From Streptomyces sp. HUAS CB01 (lineage in GTDB: Bacteria > Actinomycetota > Actinomycetes > Streptomycetales > Streptomycetaceae), in the NCBI RefSeq assembly GCF_030406905.1, contig NZ_CP129137.1, positions 186,001-250,000 of the forward strand: a stretch of DNA of 64,000 nt, in the 5' to 3' direction. Below are positions 37,446 to 44,469 of this stretch, piece by piece. Within the stretch, counting starts at the first letter, position 1; each line of letters starts with the position of its first letter. The notes beneath the pieces are model-generated. The model was not told the DNA's origin and searched no databases. It saw nothing but the letters and a program-made list of their open reading frames with translations. The translations under genes were made by a program, and so were the position numbers.

Positions 37446-37967
37446 ATGGAACCGATCGCCCGCACGGCGGTCATCGGGATCGGCAACGAGTTCCGCCGGG
37501 ACGACGGGGTCGGATGGGCCGTCGTCGCCTCGTTGAAGGACCGGGCCGCGCGGCGGCCGCTGCCCTCGGGCACCGTACTCGCACCGTCCGAAGGGGACCC
37601 CGGCCGGCTGATCGGCCTCTGGGAGAACGCCGCCCTGGCAGTGGTCGTCGATGCCTGCTTTCCCCCGTCGGCGCAGCCGGGGCGGACGCACCGGTGGTCC
37701 GGGACCCCGGGCGGCTCGCTGCACGCGGCGGGCCCGGGGAGGCACAGCACGCACGGACTCGGCCTCGCCGAGGCGCTGCAGCTCGGCGACGTCCTCGGGC
37801 GCAGTCCTCTCCGCCTCGTCGTGTACGCGGTCGAGGGAGCGGACCGTTCGCTGGGCACCGGACTCACCCCGGCGGTGGCACGGGCGGTGCCGGGTCTGGT
37901 CCGGCGGATCGAGGCGGACATCCGGGGCCACTGCGCGATTCCGGCCCACGGTCCTCGGGACGAGTGA
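37446..37967 (+). CDS. Hydrogenase maturation protease
   Basis: A 173-residue HybD/HyaD-type endopeptidase that trims the C-terminus of the [NiFe] large subunit after Ni insertion. It starts RTAVIGIGNEFRRDDGVGWA (the GxGNxxxxDDGxG signature with a nickel-ligand acidic residue), then LAVVVDACFPPSAQPG with a second ligand Asp, and STHGLGLAEALQLGDVLGRS with a His ligand. Length is normal. It opens the hydrogenase gene set. The general hypABCDEF maturation genes are not in this window. Confidence 0.88.
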   Translation: MEPIARTAVIGIGNEFRRDDGVGWAVVASLKDRAARRPLPSGTVLAPSEGDPGRLIGLWENAALAVVVDACFPPSAQPGRTHRWSGTPGGSLHAAGPGRHSTHGLGLAEALQLGDVLGRSPLRLVVYAVEGADRSLGTGLTPAVARAVPGLVRRIEADIRGHCAIPAHGPRDE

Positions 37968-38101
37968 GCACCGGCGCCACCCTCCGGGGACGCACCGAGG
38001 ACACGCCGGGACCCATATCGGAGGCGGAGAGGCGGGTACCTGACACCCTGTCCACGACCGACAGCACACCGTACGGCCGTGTCCCAGCGGATCGCGGCGT
38101 A

Positions 38102-38132
38102 GGGGTCTGTGCCTCCCGGGCCGTACGGCCCC
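38102..38132. promoter_or_regulatory. DevR/OsdR-type box before the hydrogenase operon
   Basis: GGGCCGTACGGCCCC (38118-38132) is a near-perfect palindrome; GGGGTCTGTGCCTCCC (38102-38117) may be a weak partner. The strong box ends only 17 bases before the annotated ATG, much closer than elsewhere in the island (60-130 bases), which may mean that translation starts later, at GTG 38201. Confidence 0.7.
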
Positions 38133-38149
38133 CGGACGAGCGGCAAACC

Positions 38150-39319
38150 ATGACGGATCCCGAGAACACCGGTGTCGTACCCGGCGCTCCGACCGACGCG
38201 GTGCTCGACCGCGACGGACTGGACGAACTCGTCCGCGTCCTCGTGCGCCGCGGCCGCACGGTGATCGGTCCCACCGTCCGTGACGGCGCCATCGTCCTGG
38301 ACGAACTCGAGTCGGCCGAAGCGCTGCCTTACGGGTGGGGTGTCGAACTCGAGGCGGGGCAGTACCGGGTCCGCCGACGTGCCGACGAGGCCGCCTTCGC
38401 GCACAGCGCGGGGCCGCAGTCGTGGAAGTCGTTCCTCCATCCGGAGCGCGTCCGCCAGTGGAGCGCCGATCGCCGCCCCGACGGCGGGCTGAGCGTGCAC
38501 CCGGAGGCACCCGAGAGCGTTTCCTACGCCTTCCTCGGCGTGAGGCCCTGCGATCTGCGGGCCATTCGGATTCTCGACCGGGTGATGGCCGGGGGCCGTT
38601 ACCGTGACCCTGCCTACCTCTCCCGGCGCACGGGTGCCTTCCTGATCGCGGTCGAGTGCACCGAGCCGGGTGCCACCTGCTTCTGCGTCTCGGTGGGCAC
38701 GGGACCGGCCGCGGACGCCGGATTCGACCTCGCGCTCACCGAGGTCGTGGACGCCGCCGGCCACCGCTTCCTGTGCCGCAGCGGCAGCCCGGAGGGTGCG
38801 GCGGTGCTCGCGGAGCTCCCGCGCCGCGACGCCGACGAACCCACCCGCGCGGCAGCCGCCTCCGCGGTGAGCGAGGCGGCCGAACGCATGGGCCGGTCCA
38901 TGCCGCCGGTGGACCTGCGCACGCTGATGCGGGACACCCTGGAGGCGGACCGCTGGGACGATGTCACGGCCAGATGCCTGAGCTGCGGGAACTGCACCAT
39001 GGTCTGCCCCACCTGCTTCTGCACGACCACCGAGGACGTGACCGACCTGACCGGCGACCACGCGGAGCGTTGGCGCCGCTGGGACTCCTGCTACGACCTG
39101 GACTTCTCGCTCCTCCACGGCGGACCGGTCCGGGCCACCCCGCGCAGCCGCTACCGCCAGTGGCTCACCCACAAACTGGGCACCTGGCACGACCAGTTCG
39201 AGAGTTCCGGATGCGTCGGCTGCGGCCGGTGCATCGTCTGGTGCCCCACCGGCATCGATCTCACCGAAGAGGCGCATGCCCTCCACCAGGAGGCCACGCG
39301 GACGGAGAGCGCACCGTGA
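38150..39319 (+). CDS. hyhB: Group 3b [NiFe]-hydrogenase Fe-S subunit (HyhB-like)
   Basis: Up to 389 residues. It belongs to the beta subunit of cytoplasmic sulfhydrogenase-type hydrogenases. Two 4Fe-4S motifs near the C-terminus: CLSCGNCTMVCPTC (from Cys276) and CVGCGRCIVWCPTG (from Cys355), plus Cys-rich GATCFCVSVG. The N-terminal half starts its family match at VLDRDGLDELVRVLVRRGRT, so GTG 38201 is a real alternative start. It relays electrons between the FAD/NAD subunit and the NiFe module. GTGA overlap with the next gene. Confidence 0.88.
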   Translation: MTDPENTGVVPGAPTDAVLDRDGLDELVRVLVRRGRTVIGPTVRDGAIVLDELESAEALPYGWGVELEAGQYRVRRRADEAAFAHSAGPQSWKSFLHPERVRQWSADRRPDGGLSVHPEAPESVSYAFLGVRPCDLRAIRILDRVMAGGRYRDPAYLSRRTGAFLIAVECTEPGATCFCVSVGTGPAADAGFDLALTEVVDAAGHRFLCRSGSPEGAAVLAELPRRDADEPTRAAAASAVSEAAERMGRSMPPVDLRTLMRDTLEADRWDDVTARCLSCGNCTMVCPTCFCTTTEDVTDLTGDHAERWRRWDSCYDLDFSLLHGGPVRATPRSRYRQWLTHKLGTWHDQFESSGCVGCGRCIVWCPTGIDLTEEAHALHQEATRTESAP

Positions 39320-39801
39320 TCCCGGGGACGGGCGAGCCCGCCGGCGAAGGGGCGCTCACGGCCCTGCCGGCCGAGCACCGCGGTCGGTTGATGGCCCTCG
39401 CCCGCGAAGCCGCCTTCCCGGGCGCCACGCGGATCTTCGAGGAGGGCGAGGAGGCGGACCGCTTCTGGATCATCCGCTCGGGCACCGTCGCGCTCGACGT
39501 CCACGTGCCCGGCCGCGGTCAGACCGTCGTCGAGACCATCGGCAGGGGCGCCCTGCTCGGCTGGTCGTGGCTGTGCCCGCCCCGGCACTGGCACCTCGGT
39601 GCCGAGACCCGGGGACCGGTGCGGGCCTGGGAGTTCGACGCCGCCGCCGTGCGTGGTCTGTGTACCGAACGCCCCGAACTGGGGCTGGCGTTGGTCACGG
39701 TCGTCGCCGAGACCATCGGCGACCGGCTCAGGGCGACCCGGACCCGCCTGCTCGACCTCTACGGGCCGCCCGGAACCCCGGGGAGCGTGACCAGCCCATG
39801 A
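39316..39801 (+). CDS. Cyclic-nucleotide-fold protein without DNA-binding domain
   Basis: A 161-residue cupin-like CNB domain: ALAREAAFPGATRIFEEGEE, DRFWIIRSGTVALDVHVPGR and ETIGRGALLGWSWLCPPRHW. The phosphate-binding cassette that normally reads GExAL...RxA is here LGWSWL..PPRHW, lacking the Glu and Arg that hold cAMP, so it probably does not bind cAMP. There is no HTH after the domain. Start GTG 39316 overlaps the stop of hyhB by four bases and its own stop overlaps hyhG, so it is made in step with the enzyme. Possibly a structural or regulatory partner of the hydrogenase. Confidence 0.8.
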   Translation: MIPGTGEPAGEGALTALPAEHRGRLMALAREAAFPGATRIFEEGEEADRFWIIRSGTVALDVHVPGRGQTVVETIGRGALLGWSWLCPPRHWHLGAETRGPVRAWEFDAAAVRGLCTERPELGLALVTVVAETIGDRLRATRTRLLDLYGPPGTPGSVTSP

Positions 39802-40604
39802 CCCTCACTCCCCTCCCCTACCGGGTGGTTGACCGCCGGGACGAGACGCACGACACCGTCACGCTCGTCCTGGAGCCGGCCGGAGAGGCCCTGAGCCCTT
39901 TCACTCCGGGCCAGTTCGCGATGGTGTACGCCCTCGGCGCAGGCGAGATCCCCGTCTCGGTGTCCCGCATCCCCGACGGGCAGCGGCTGACACACACCGT
40001 GCGCGCCGTCGGCGCCGTCACCCGTGCGCTGTGGACCCTGCGCACCGGTGCGTGGGTCGGCATGCGCGGCCCGTTCGGCACACGCTGGGACCTGGCGGCC
40101 GCCCGAGGCAACGATCTGCTCGTCATCGCCGGCGGCATCGGCATCGCGCCGCTGCGGCCCGTGATCGACGCGGTTCTCGCCGAGCCGCACGGGTACGGGC
40201 GGCTGAACGTCCTCGCAGGTGCCCGGACTCCCGCCGACCTCCTGTACCGGGGCGAGTTCCCCACCTGGGAACGGCCGTTCAGCGCCGTCACGGTCGACCG
40301 GCCCGACGACGACTGGACCGGTCGGGTCGGAGTCGTCACCACACTCCTCGGCGAAGCCCACTTCACGCCGGCGGACACGACCGCCTTCGTCTGCGGCCCC
40401 GAGGTCATGATGCGCGCGACCGCCCGCGACCTGATCCACCGAGGAGTCCGCCCCGACCGCGTCCAGGTCTCCCTCGAACGCAACATGCGCTGCGCCACCG
40501 GCCATTGCGGGCACTGCCAACTCGGCCCTCTGCTGCTCTGCCGCGACGGCCCCGTCGTCGGCTACGACCGGGCCGAACCACTGCTCTCCGTACGGGAACT
40601 GTGA
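39798..40604 (+). CDS. hyhG: Group 3b hydrogenase FAD/NAD(P)-binding subunit (HyhG-like)
   Basis: A 268-residue ferredoxin-reductase-type subunit. FAD domain: [23 protein letters not shown](P) domain: [20 protein letters not shown] and [19 protein letters not shown]. The C-terminal cysteines [19 protein letters not shown] bind the [2Fe-2S] cluster. It connects the hydrogenase to NAD(P)H. ATG 39798 overlaps the stop of the upstream gene; the next gene starts one base after its stop. Confidence 0.92.
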   Translation: MTLTPLPYRVVDRRDETHDTVTLVLEPAGEALSPFTPGQFAMVYALGAGEIPVSVSRIPDGQRLTHTVRAVGAVTRALWTLRTGAWVGMRGPFGTRWDLAAARGNDLLVIAGGIGIAPLRPVIDAVLAEPHGYGRLNVLAGARTPADLLYRGEFPTWERPFSAVTVDRPDDDWTGRVGVVTTLLGEAHFTPADTTAFVCGPEVMMRATARDLIHRGVRPDRVQVSLERNMRCATGHCGHCQLGPLLLCRDGPVVGYDRAEPLLSVREL

Positions 40605-40605
40605 G

Positions 40606-41397
40606 ATGACCACCCCCACCACGCCCCGGCCGCCCGCCCGCCCCCGACTGGGCGTGTTCAAGTTCGCCTCGTGCGACGGCTGCCAGCTCACCCTCCTCGA
40701 CTGCGAGGACGAACTGCTCGGTATCGCCCACGAGCTGCAGATCGCCCACTTCCTGGAGGCGTCCAGCGACGTGGCACCGGGCCCGTACGACCTCTCGCTC
40801 GTCGAAGGGTCCGTCAGCACCCCCGAGCACGTGGAACGCGTGCGGCGCATCCGCGCCGAGTCCCGCCACCTCGTCACCATCGGCGCCTGCGCCACCGCCG
40901 GAGGCGTCCAGGCCCTGCGCAACTACGCGAACGTCGAGGAGTACCTGGCGACGGTCTACGCCCGTCCCGACTACATCGAGACACTCGCCACGTCCACACC
41001 GATCTCCGCTCACGTACCGGTCGACTTCGAGCTGCGCGGCTGCCCCATCGACCGCGGGCAGCTCGTGGAGGTCATCACGGCCTTCCTCGCCGGACGGAAG
41101 CCCGGCATCCCGAACCACGCCGTCTGCTTCGCCTGCAAGCGGCGCGGCAACGTATGCGTCACCGTCGCCCACGGCACGCCCTGCCTCGGCCCGGTCACGC
41201 ACGCGGGCTGCGGTGCCCTGTGCCCGACGTACGGGCGCGGCTGCTACGGCTGCTTCGGGCCGGCCGGGACGACGAACATCCCGGCGCTCGTCCCTCTCAT
41301 GCACCGCGACGGGATGAGCGACGAGGACGTCGGAAGGTTCCTGCACACCTTCAACGTCACCGCCTTCACCGCCGTGGAGGAGGAAGGACCCGGTTGA
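40606..41397 (+). CDS. hyhS: Group 3b [NiFe]-hydrogenase small subunit (HyhS-like)
   Basis: A 263-residue small subunit without a Tat signal, as expected for a cytoplasmic enzyme. The proximal cluster ligands start with [11 protein letters not shown] (Cys23, Cys26) and [15 protein letters not shown] [35 protein letters not shown] and [19 protein letters not shown] hold the remaining cluster cysteines. The stop codon TGA (41395-41397) appears to be donated by the end of the inserted TnpB element; without the insertion the protein would also end ...GPG, so it is unharmed. Confidence 0.93.
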   Translation: MTTPTTPRPPARPRLGVFKFASCDGCQLTLLDCEDELLGIAHELQIAHFLEASSDVAPGPYDLSLVEGSVSTPEHVERVRRIRAESRHLVTIGACATAGGVQALRNYANVEEYLATVYARPDYIETLATSTPISAHVPVDFELRGCPIDRGQLVEVITAFLAGRKPGIPNHAVCFACKRRGNVCVTVAHGTPCLGPVTHAGCGALCPTYGRGCYGCFGPAGTTNIPALVPLMHRDGMSDEDVGRFLHTFNVTAFTAVEEEGPG

Positions 41398-41403
41398 CCT
41401 CTT

Positions 41404-41423
41404 CCCCCTCGTGAACGAGGGGG
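41404..41423. repeat. Right-end hairpin of the TnpB element
   Basis: CCCCCTCGT and ACGAGGGGG form a 9-bp stem around GA, followed on the plus strand by ATTCCTAC, the usual look of an IS605 right end. On the minus strand it lies 3' of tnpB, where the guide (omega) RNA scaffold would end. Confidence 0.75.
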
Positions 41424-41427
41424 ATTC

Positions 41428-42612
41428 CTACGGTTCGCGCCGTGGGGTTTTCTGCTTCGTCGCCGACTGCCCGCCCGGAGTGCTCCGTTGAGGTCTTATA
41501 CCGGCTCCACAGACTGCCACCGCCGGCCCGGCGGCCAGAATGTTCTTCGCCGCGTTCACGTCCCGGTCGTGGGTCGTACCGCAGCCGTCGCACGTCCAGG
41601 TGCGGACGTTGAGCGGCATCTTCTCTCGCAGAGTGCCGCAGGCGGAGCACAGCCTGGAGGAGGGGAAGAAGCGGTCCACCGCGATCACTTCCCGCCCGTA
41701 CCAACTCGCTTTGCACTCCAGAAGGCATCGGAACTCCGACCACGCCACGTCGCTGATGGCGCGGGCCAGACTCCGATTCATGACCATGTTGCGCACGGTC
41801 AGGTCCTCGATCACGATCGTTTGGTTCTCACGAACGAGACGAGTGGTCAGCTTGTGCAGGCCGTCACGGCGTCGGTCGGCGATCCGGGCATGGATCTTCG
41901 CGACCTTGCGCCGGGCCTTGGCCCGGTTGGCGCCGTCCCCGTTGGACTTCTTCGCCAGACGGCGCTGGGCCAGAGCGAGCCGGGCACGATCCTTGCGTTC
42001 GTGCCCAGGGTTGGCGATCTTCTCCCCGGTGGACAGGGTCAGCAGATGGTCCAGGCCGACATCGATACCCACCGCGTTGCGGTTGGCGGGGAACGGCTTC
42101 ACGGACGCGTCTTCGCACAGCAGGGAGACGAACCAGCGTCCCGCAGCATCCTGCGAAACGGTCACGGTGGACGGCTTCGCCCCCTCGGGGAGCGGGCGCG
42201 ACCACACGATGTCCAACGGTTCGCCGATCTTCGCCAGCGTGAGCCGGCCGTCGCGGAAGCGGAACCCGCTGGTGGTGTACTCGGCGGACTTGTGCGACTT
42301 CTTCCGCGACTTGAAGCGCGGGTACTTGGCCCGCTTGGCGAAGAAGGTGGCGAACGCGCTCTGCAGGTGCCTAAGACACTGCTGGAGCGGCACCGAGGAC
42401 ACGTCGTTCAGGTAGGCCAGCTCCTCGGTCTTCTTCCAGACGGTCAGCATGGCCGAGGTCTGGTTGTGGTTGACCCGCTCCTGCCGCGCCCACGCCTGCG
42501 TACGGGCGGCGAGCGCCAGGTCGTAGACCTTGCGCACACACCCGAACGTACGCGACAGCTCAGCTGCCTGCGCATCGGTCGGACAGAAGCGGTACCTGAA
42601 CGCCCGCTTCAC
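41428..42612 (-). CDS. tnpB: TnpB, RNA-guided RuvC nuclease of IS200/IS605 type
   Basis: About 394 residues from GTG 42612 (VKRAFRYRFCPT, the normal TnpB beginning); TTG 42651 would add 13 residues. The RuvC triad is intact: VGIDVGLDHLLTLSTG (Asp184), TIVIEDLTVRNMV (Glu269) and DRDVNAAKNIL (Asp351). The zinc ribbon CSACG...CDGCG (Cys322, 325, 341, 344) is complete. TnpB proteins are guided by an RNA made from their own 3' end and cut DNA next to a short 5' motif, favouring retention of the element. Length and motifs suggest a working protein. Basic throughout, like its family. Confidence 0.9.
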   Translation of the reverse strand: MKRAFRYRFCPTDAQAAELSRTFGCVRKVYDLALAARTQAWARQERVNHNQTSAMLTVWKKTEELAYLNDVSSVPLQQCLRHLQSAFATFFAKRAKYPRFKSRKKSHKSAEYTTSGFRFRDGRLTLAKIGEPLDIVWSRPLPEGAKPSTVTVSQDAAGRWFVSLLCEDASVKPFPANRNAVGIDVGLDHLLTLSTGEKIANPGHERKDRARLALAQRRLAKKSNGDGANRAKARRKVAKIHARIADRRRDGLHKLTTRLVRENQTIVIEDLTVRNMVMNRSLARAISDVAWSEFRCLLECKASWYGREVIAVDRFFPSSRLCSACGTLREKMPLNVRTWTCDGCGTTHDRDVNAAKNILAAGPAVAVCGAGIRPQRSTPGGQSATKQKTPRREP

Positions 42613-42741
42613 GCATGCCGTGGTCACGCCCACAAACTGGCAATGCTGCAAGTGAAGATCAAAACTGCGGGTCAGAGCACTGCGATCCGCCCTGGCGGCG
42701 CATCACGGCTCCCTGCCCCAATCCGCAGGAGACCGACTCCT

Positions 42742-42761
42742 CCCCCGCCTGAAGGCGGGGG
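42742..42761. repeat. Left-end hairpin of the TnpB element
   Basis: CCCCCGCCT and AGGCGGGGG form a 9-bp stem around GA, the same design as the right-end hairpin. It sits 18 bases before the hyhL ATG; GGAGG at 42769-42773, inside the element, may act as the hyhL ribosome site. Confidence 0.7.
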
Positions 42762-42779
42762 TCCCCTCGGAGGTATTCG

Positions 42780-44162
42780 ATGAGCGAGTCACAGGCCCGG
42801 TCCCAGGTGCTGCGCGTTCCCGCCCTCTCCCGAGTCGAGGGCGAGACCGCACTGCATCTGCGCATCCACGACGGCATCGTCACTCAGGCCCGGCTCGGCA
42901 TCTACGAAGCTCCGCGGTTCTTCGAGGCCTTCCTCCGAGGAAGGGCCCACACCGAGCCGCCCGACCTCACCTCCCGCATCTGCGGCATCTGCCCGGTCGC
43001 CTACCAGCTGAGTGCCTGCCGGGCCGTCGAGGACGCGTGCGGCATCGTGGTCGACGGACAGATCGCCGCCCTGCGCCGCCTGCTGTACTGCGGCGAGTGG
43101 ATCGAGAGCCAGACGCTGCACATCCACCTGCTGCACGCCCCGGACTTCCTCGGCCACGAGGACGTGATCAGCATGTCCCGCTCCCACCTGGCACACGTCG
43201 AGCGCGGACTGCGTCTCAAGCAGGCCGGCAACGCCGTCGTCGAACTGCTCGGGGGACGCGCGATCCACCCCGTCAACGTCCGGCTCGGCGGTTTCCACCG
43301 CGCCCCGACCCGTACCGAACTCCGTCCCCTCACCGAGCGGCTGCGTACCGCCCTCGACGACGCCTGGGACACCCTGCGCTGGGTCGCGGGCTTCGACTTC
43401 CCCGACGCCGAGTGCGACGCCGACCTGCTCGCCCTCAGCGAGCCGGGCACCTACGCGATCGAGTCCGGAACCCCGGCCGTCCTCCCGTACGACCGCACGC
43501 TCCCACCACGCGGCTTCCCGCTCCGATCCTTCTCCGAGCACGTCATCGAGGAGCAGGTCCCCCACTCCACGGCCCTCCACTCCCGGCTGGACGGCCGAAG
43601 GCACCTCACCGGCTCCCTCGCCCGTTACGCCGTCAACGGCCACCTGCTCTCTCCGACGGCCCTCGAAGCCGCACGCGAGGCCGGGCTGGGCACTCCCCCG
43701 CTGGCCTCGCGACCCGAGGGCGCCGGGCCGGGAGAGGTCTGCAGAAACCCGTACAGGAGCATCCTCGTCCGTGCTGTGGAGGTTCTCTACGCAGTGGAGG
43801 AGGCCCTCCGGATCATCGCGGCGTACGAGCGTCCGGCCCGGCCCTACGTGGAGGTGCCCGCCCGGGCGGGCGTCGGCCACGGTGCGACGGAGGCACCGCG
43901 CGGCCTGCTCTACCACCGCTACGGCTTCGACGGCGAGGGACGCATCACCGACGCCTGCATCGTGCCGCCGACCGCTCAGAACCAGGGCGCCATCGAGGAG
44001 GACCTGCGCAGAATCGTCCAGGCCGGGCTCGACCGCGGCGAGGAGTCCGAGGCCGAGCTCACCCGGCTGTGCGAGCTCGCCATCCGCAATCACGACCCGT
44101 GCATCTCGTGCTCGGCCCACTTTCTGGACCTGGACATCGAGCGGACGCGGGGACCTGCCTGA
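42780..44162 (+). CDS. hyhL: Group 3b [NiFe]-hydrogenase large subunit (HyhL-like)
   Basis: A 460-residue catalytic subunit. NiFe ligands: SRICGIC (Cys68, Cys71) near the N-terminus and DPCISCSAH (Cys441, Cys444) at the C-terminus; the 13 residues after His447 are presumably removed by the maturation protease encoded at 37446. Other family words: PALSRVEGETALHLRIHDG, GRAIHPVNVRLGGFHRAPT. It oxidises H2 or evolves it at the expense of NAD(P)H. ATG 42780 is kept right after the TnpB element, with GGAGG inside the element. Confidence 0.94.
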   Translation: MSESQARSQVLRVPALSRVEGETALHLRIHDGIVTQARLGIYEAPRFFEAFLRGRAHTEPPDLTSRICGICPVAYQLSACRAVEDACGIVVDGQIAALRRLLYCGEWIESQTLHIHLLHAPDFLGHEDVISMSRSHLAHVERGLRLKQAGNAVVELLGGRAIHPVNVRLGGFHRAPTRTELRPLTERLRTALDDAWDTLRWVAGFDFPDAECDADLLALSEPGTYAIESGTPAVLPYDRTLPPRGFPLRSFSEHVIEEQVPHSTALHSRLDGRRHLTGSLARYAVNGHLLSPTALEAAREAGLGTPPLASRPEGAGPGEVCRNPYRSILVRAVEVLYAVEEALRIIAAYERPARPYVEVPARAGVGHGATEAPRGLLYHRYGFDGEGRITDACIVPPTAQNQGAIEEDLRRIVQAGLDRGEESEAELTRLCELAIRNHDPCISCSAHFLDLDIERTRGPA

Positions 44163-44367
44163 GTCCGTCCCGTGGAGTGCCGCCGTGGCCTCGGCAGGCC
44201 ACCCCGTCCACCGCATCACCCGAACCGTCCACCCGTCCGAGCGCAGCTCGTGCAGCCGCCGGCGGTGGTGGCGGCCGCGCGGCAGCCGGGACGGGCCGTT
44301 GGGCGCTCTTCGCGAGACGACGGGATCGGCGCCCTCCGTCACGGGGAGAGGCGAAGGGGGAGTGCCA

Positions 44368-44382
44368 GGGCCGTTCGGCCCC
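44368..44382. promoter_or_regulatory. DevR/OsdR-type box before the acyl-CoA ligase
   Basis: GGGCCGTTCGGCCCC, 88 bases before the ATG at 44470, within a 307-base gap after hyhL that shows no other feature. Confidence 0.72.
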
Positions 44383-44469
44383 GTCGCTGCCCCGAGCAGC
44401 CCTCGGCCCGTCCGCTCCCGCGTCGGATTCTGGGTGAGAGGCTCCGTTCGAAGGCTGCGGGAGTGGGAC

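Larger units (their letters stand above)
41394..42779 (-). mobile_element. TnpB-only IS200/IS605-type element inserted in the hydrogenase operon
   Basis: About 1386 bp between hyhS and hyhL, oriented against the operon. The right end reads (minus strand) hairpin, then AAGAGGTCAA, a common IS605-type terminus; it starts at plus-strand 41394. The left end carries a second hairpin close to hyhL, up to 42779. Joining the flanks (GGACCCGG to ATGAGC) restores a GGA-TGA end for hyhS with a 4-base overlap with hyhL, which is the spacing style of the other junctions in this operon; this is how I set the limits. No tnpA is present, so it needs a helper to move. Confidence 0.75.

Noticed and set aside
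41404..42761. CRISPR-like array suggested by hairpin repeats near tnpB
   Set aside because: There are only two different hairpins at the two ends of one element and no regular spacers; they are IS200/IS605 ends.
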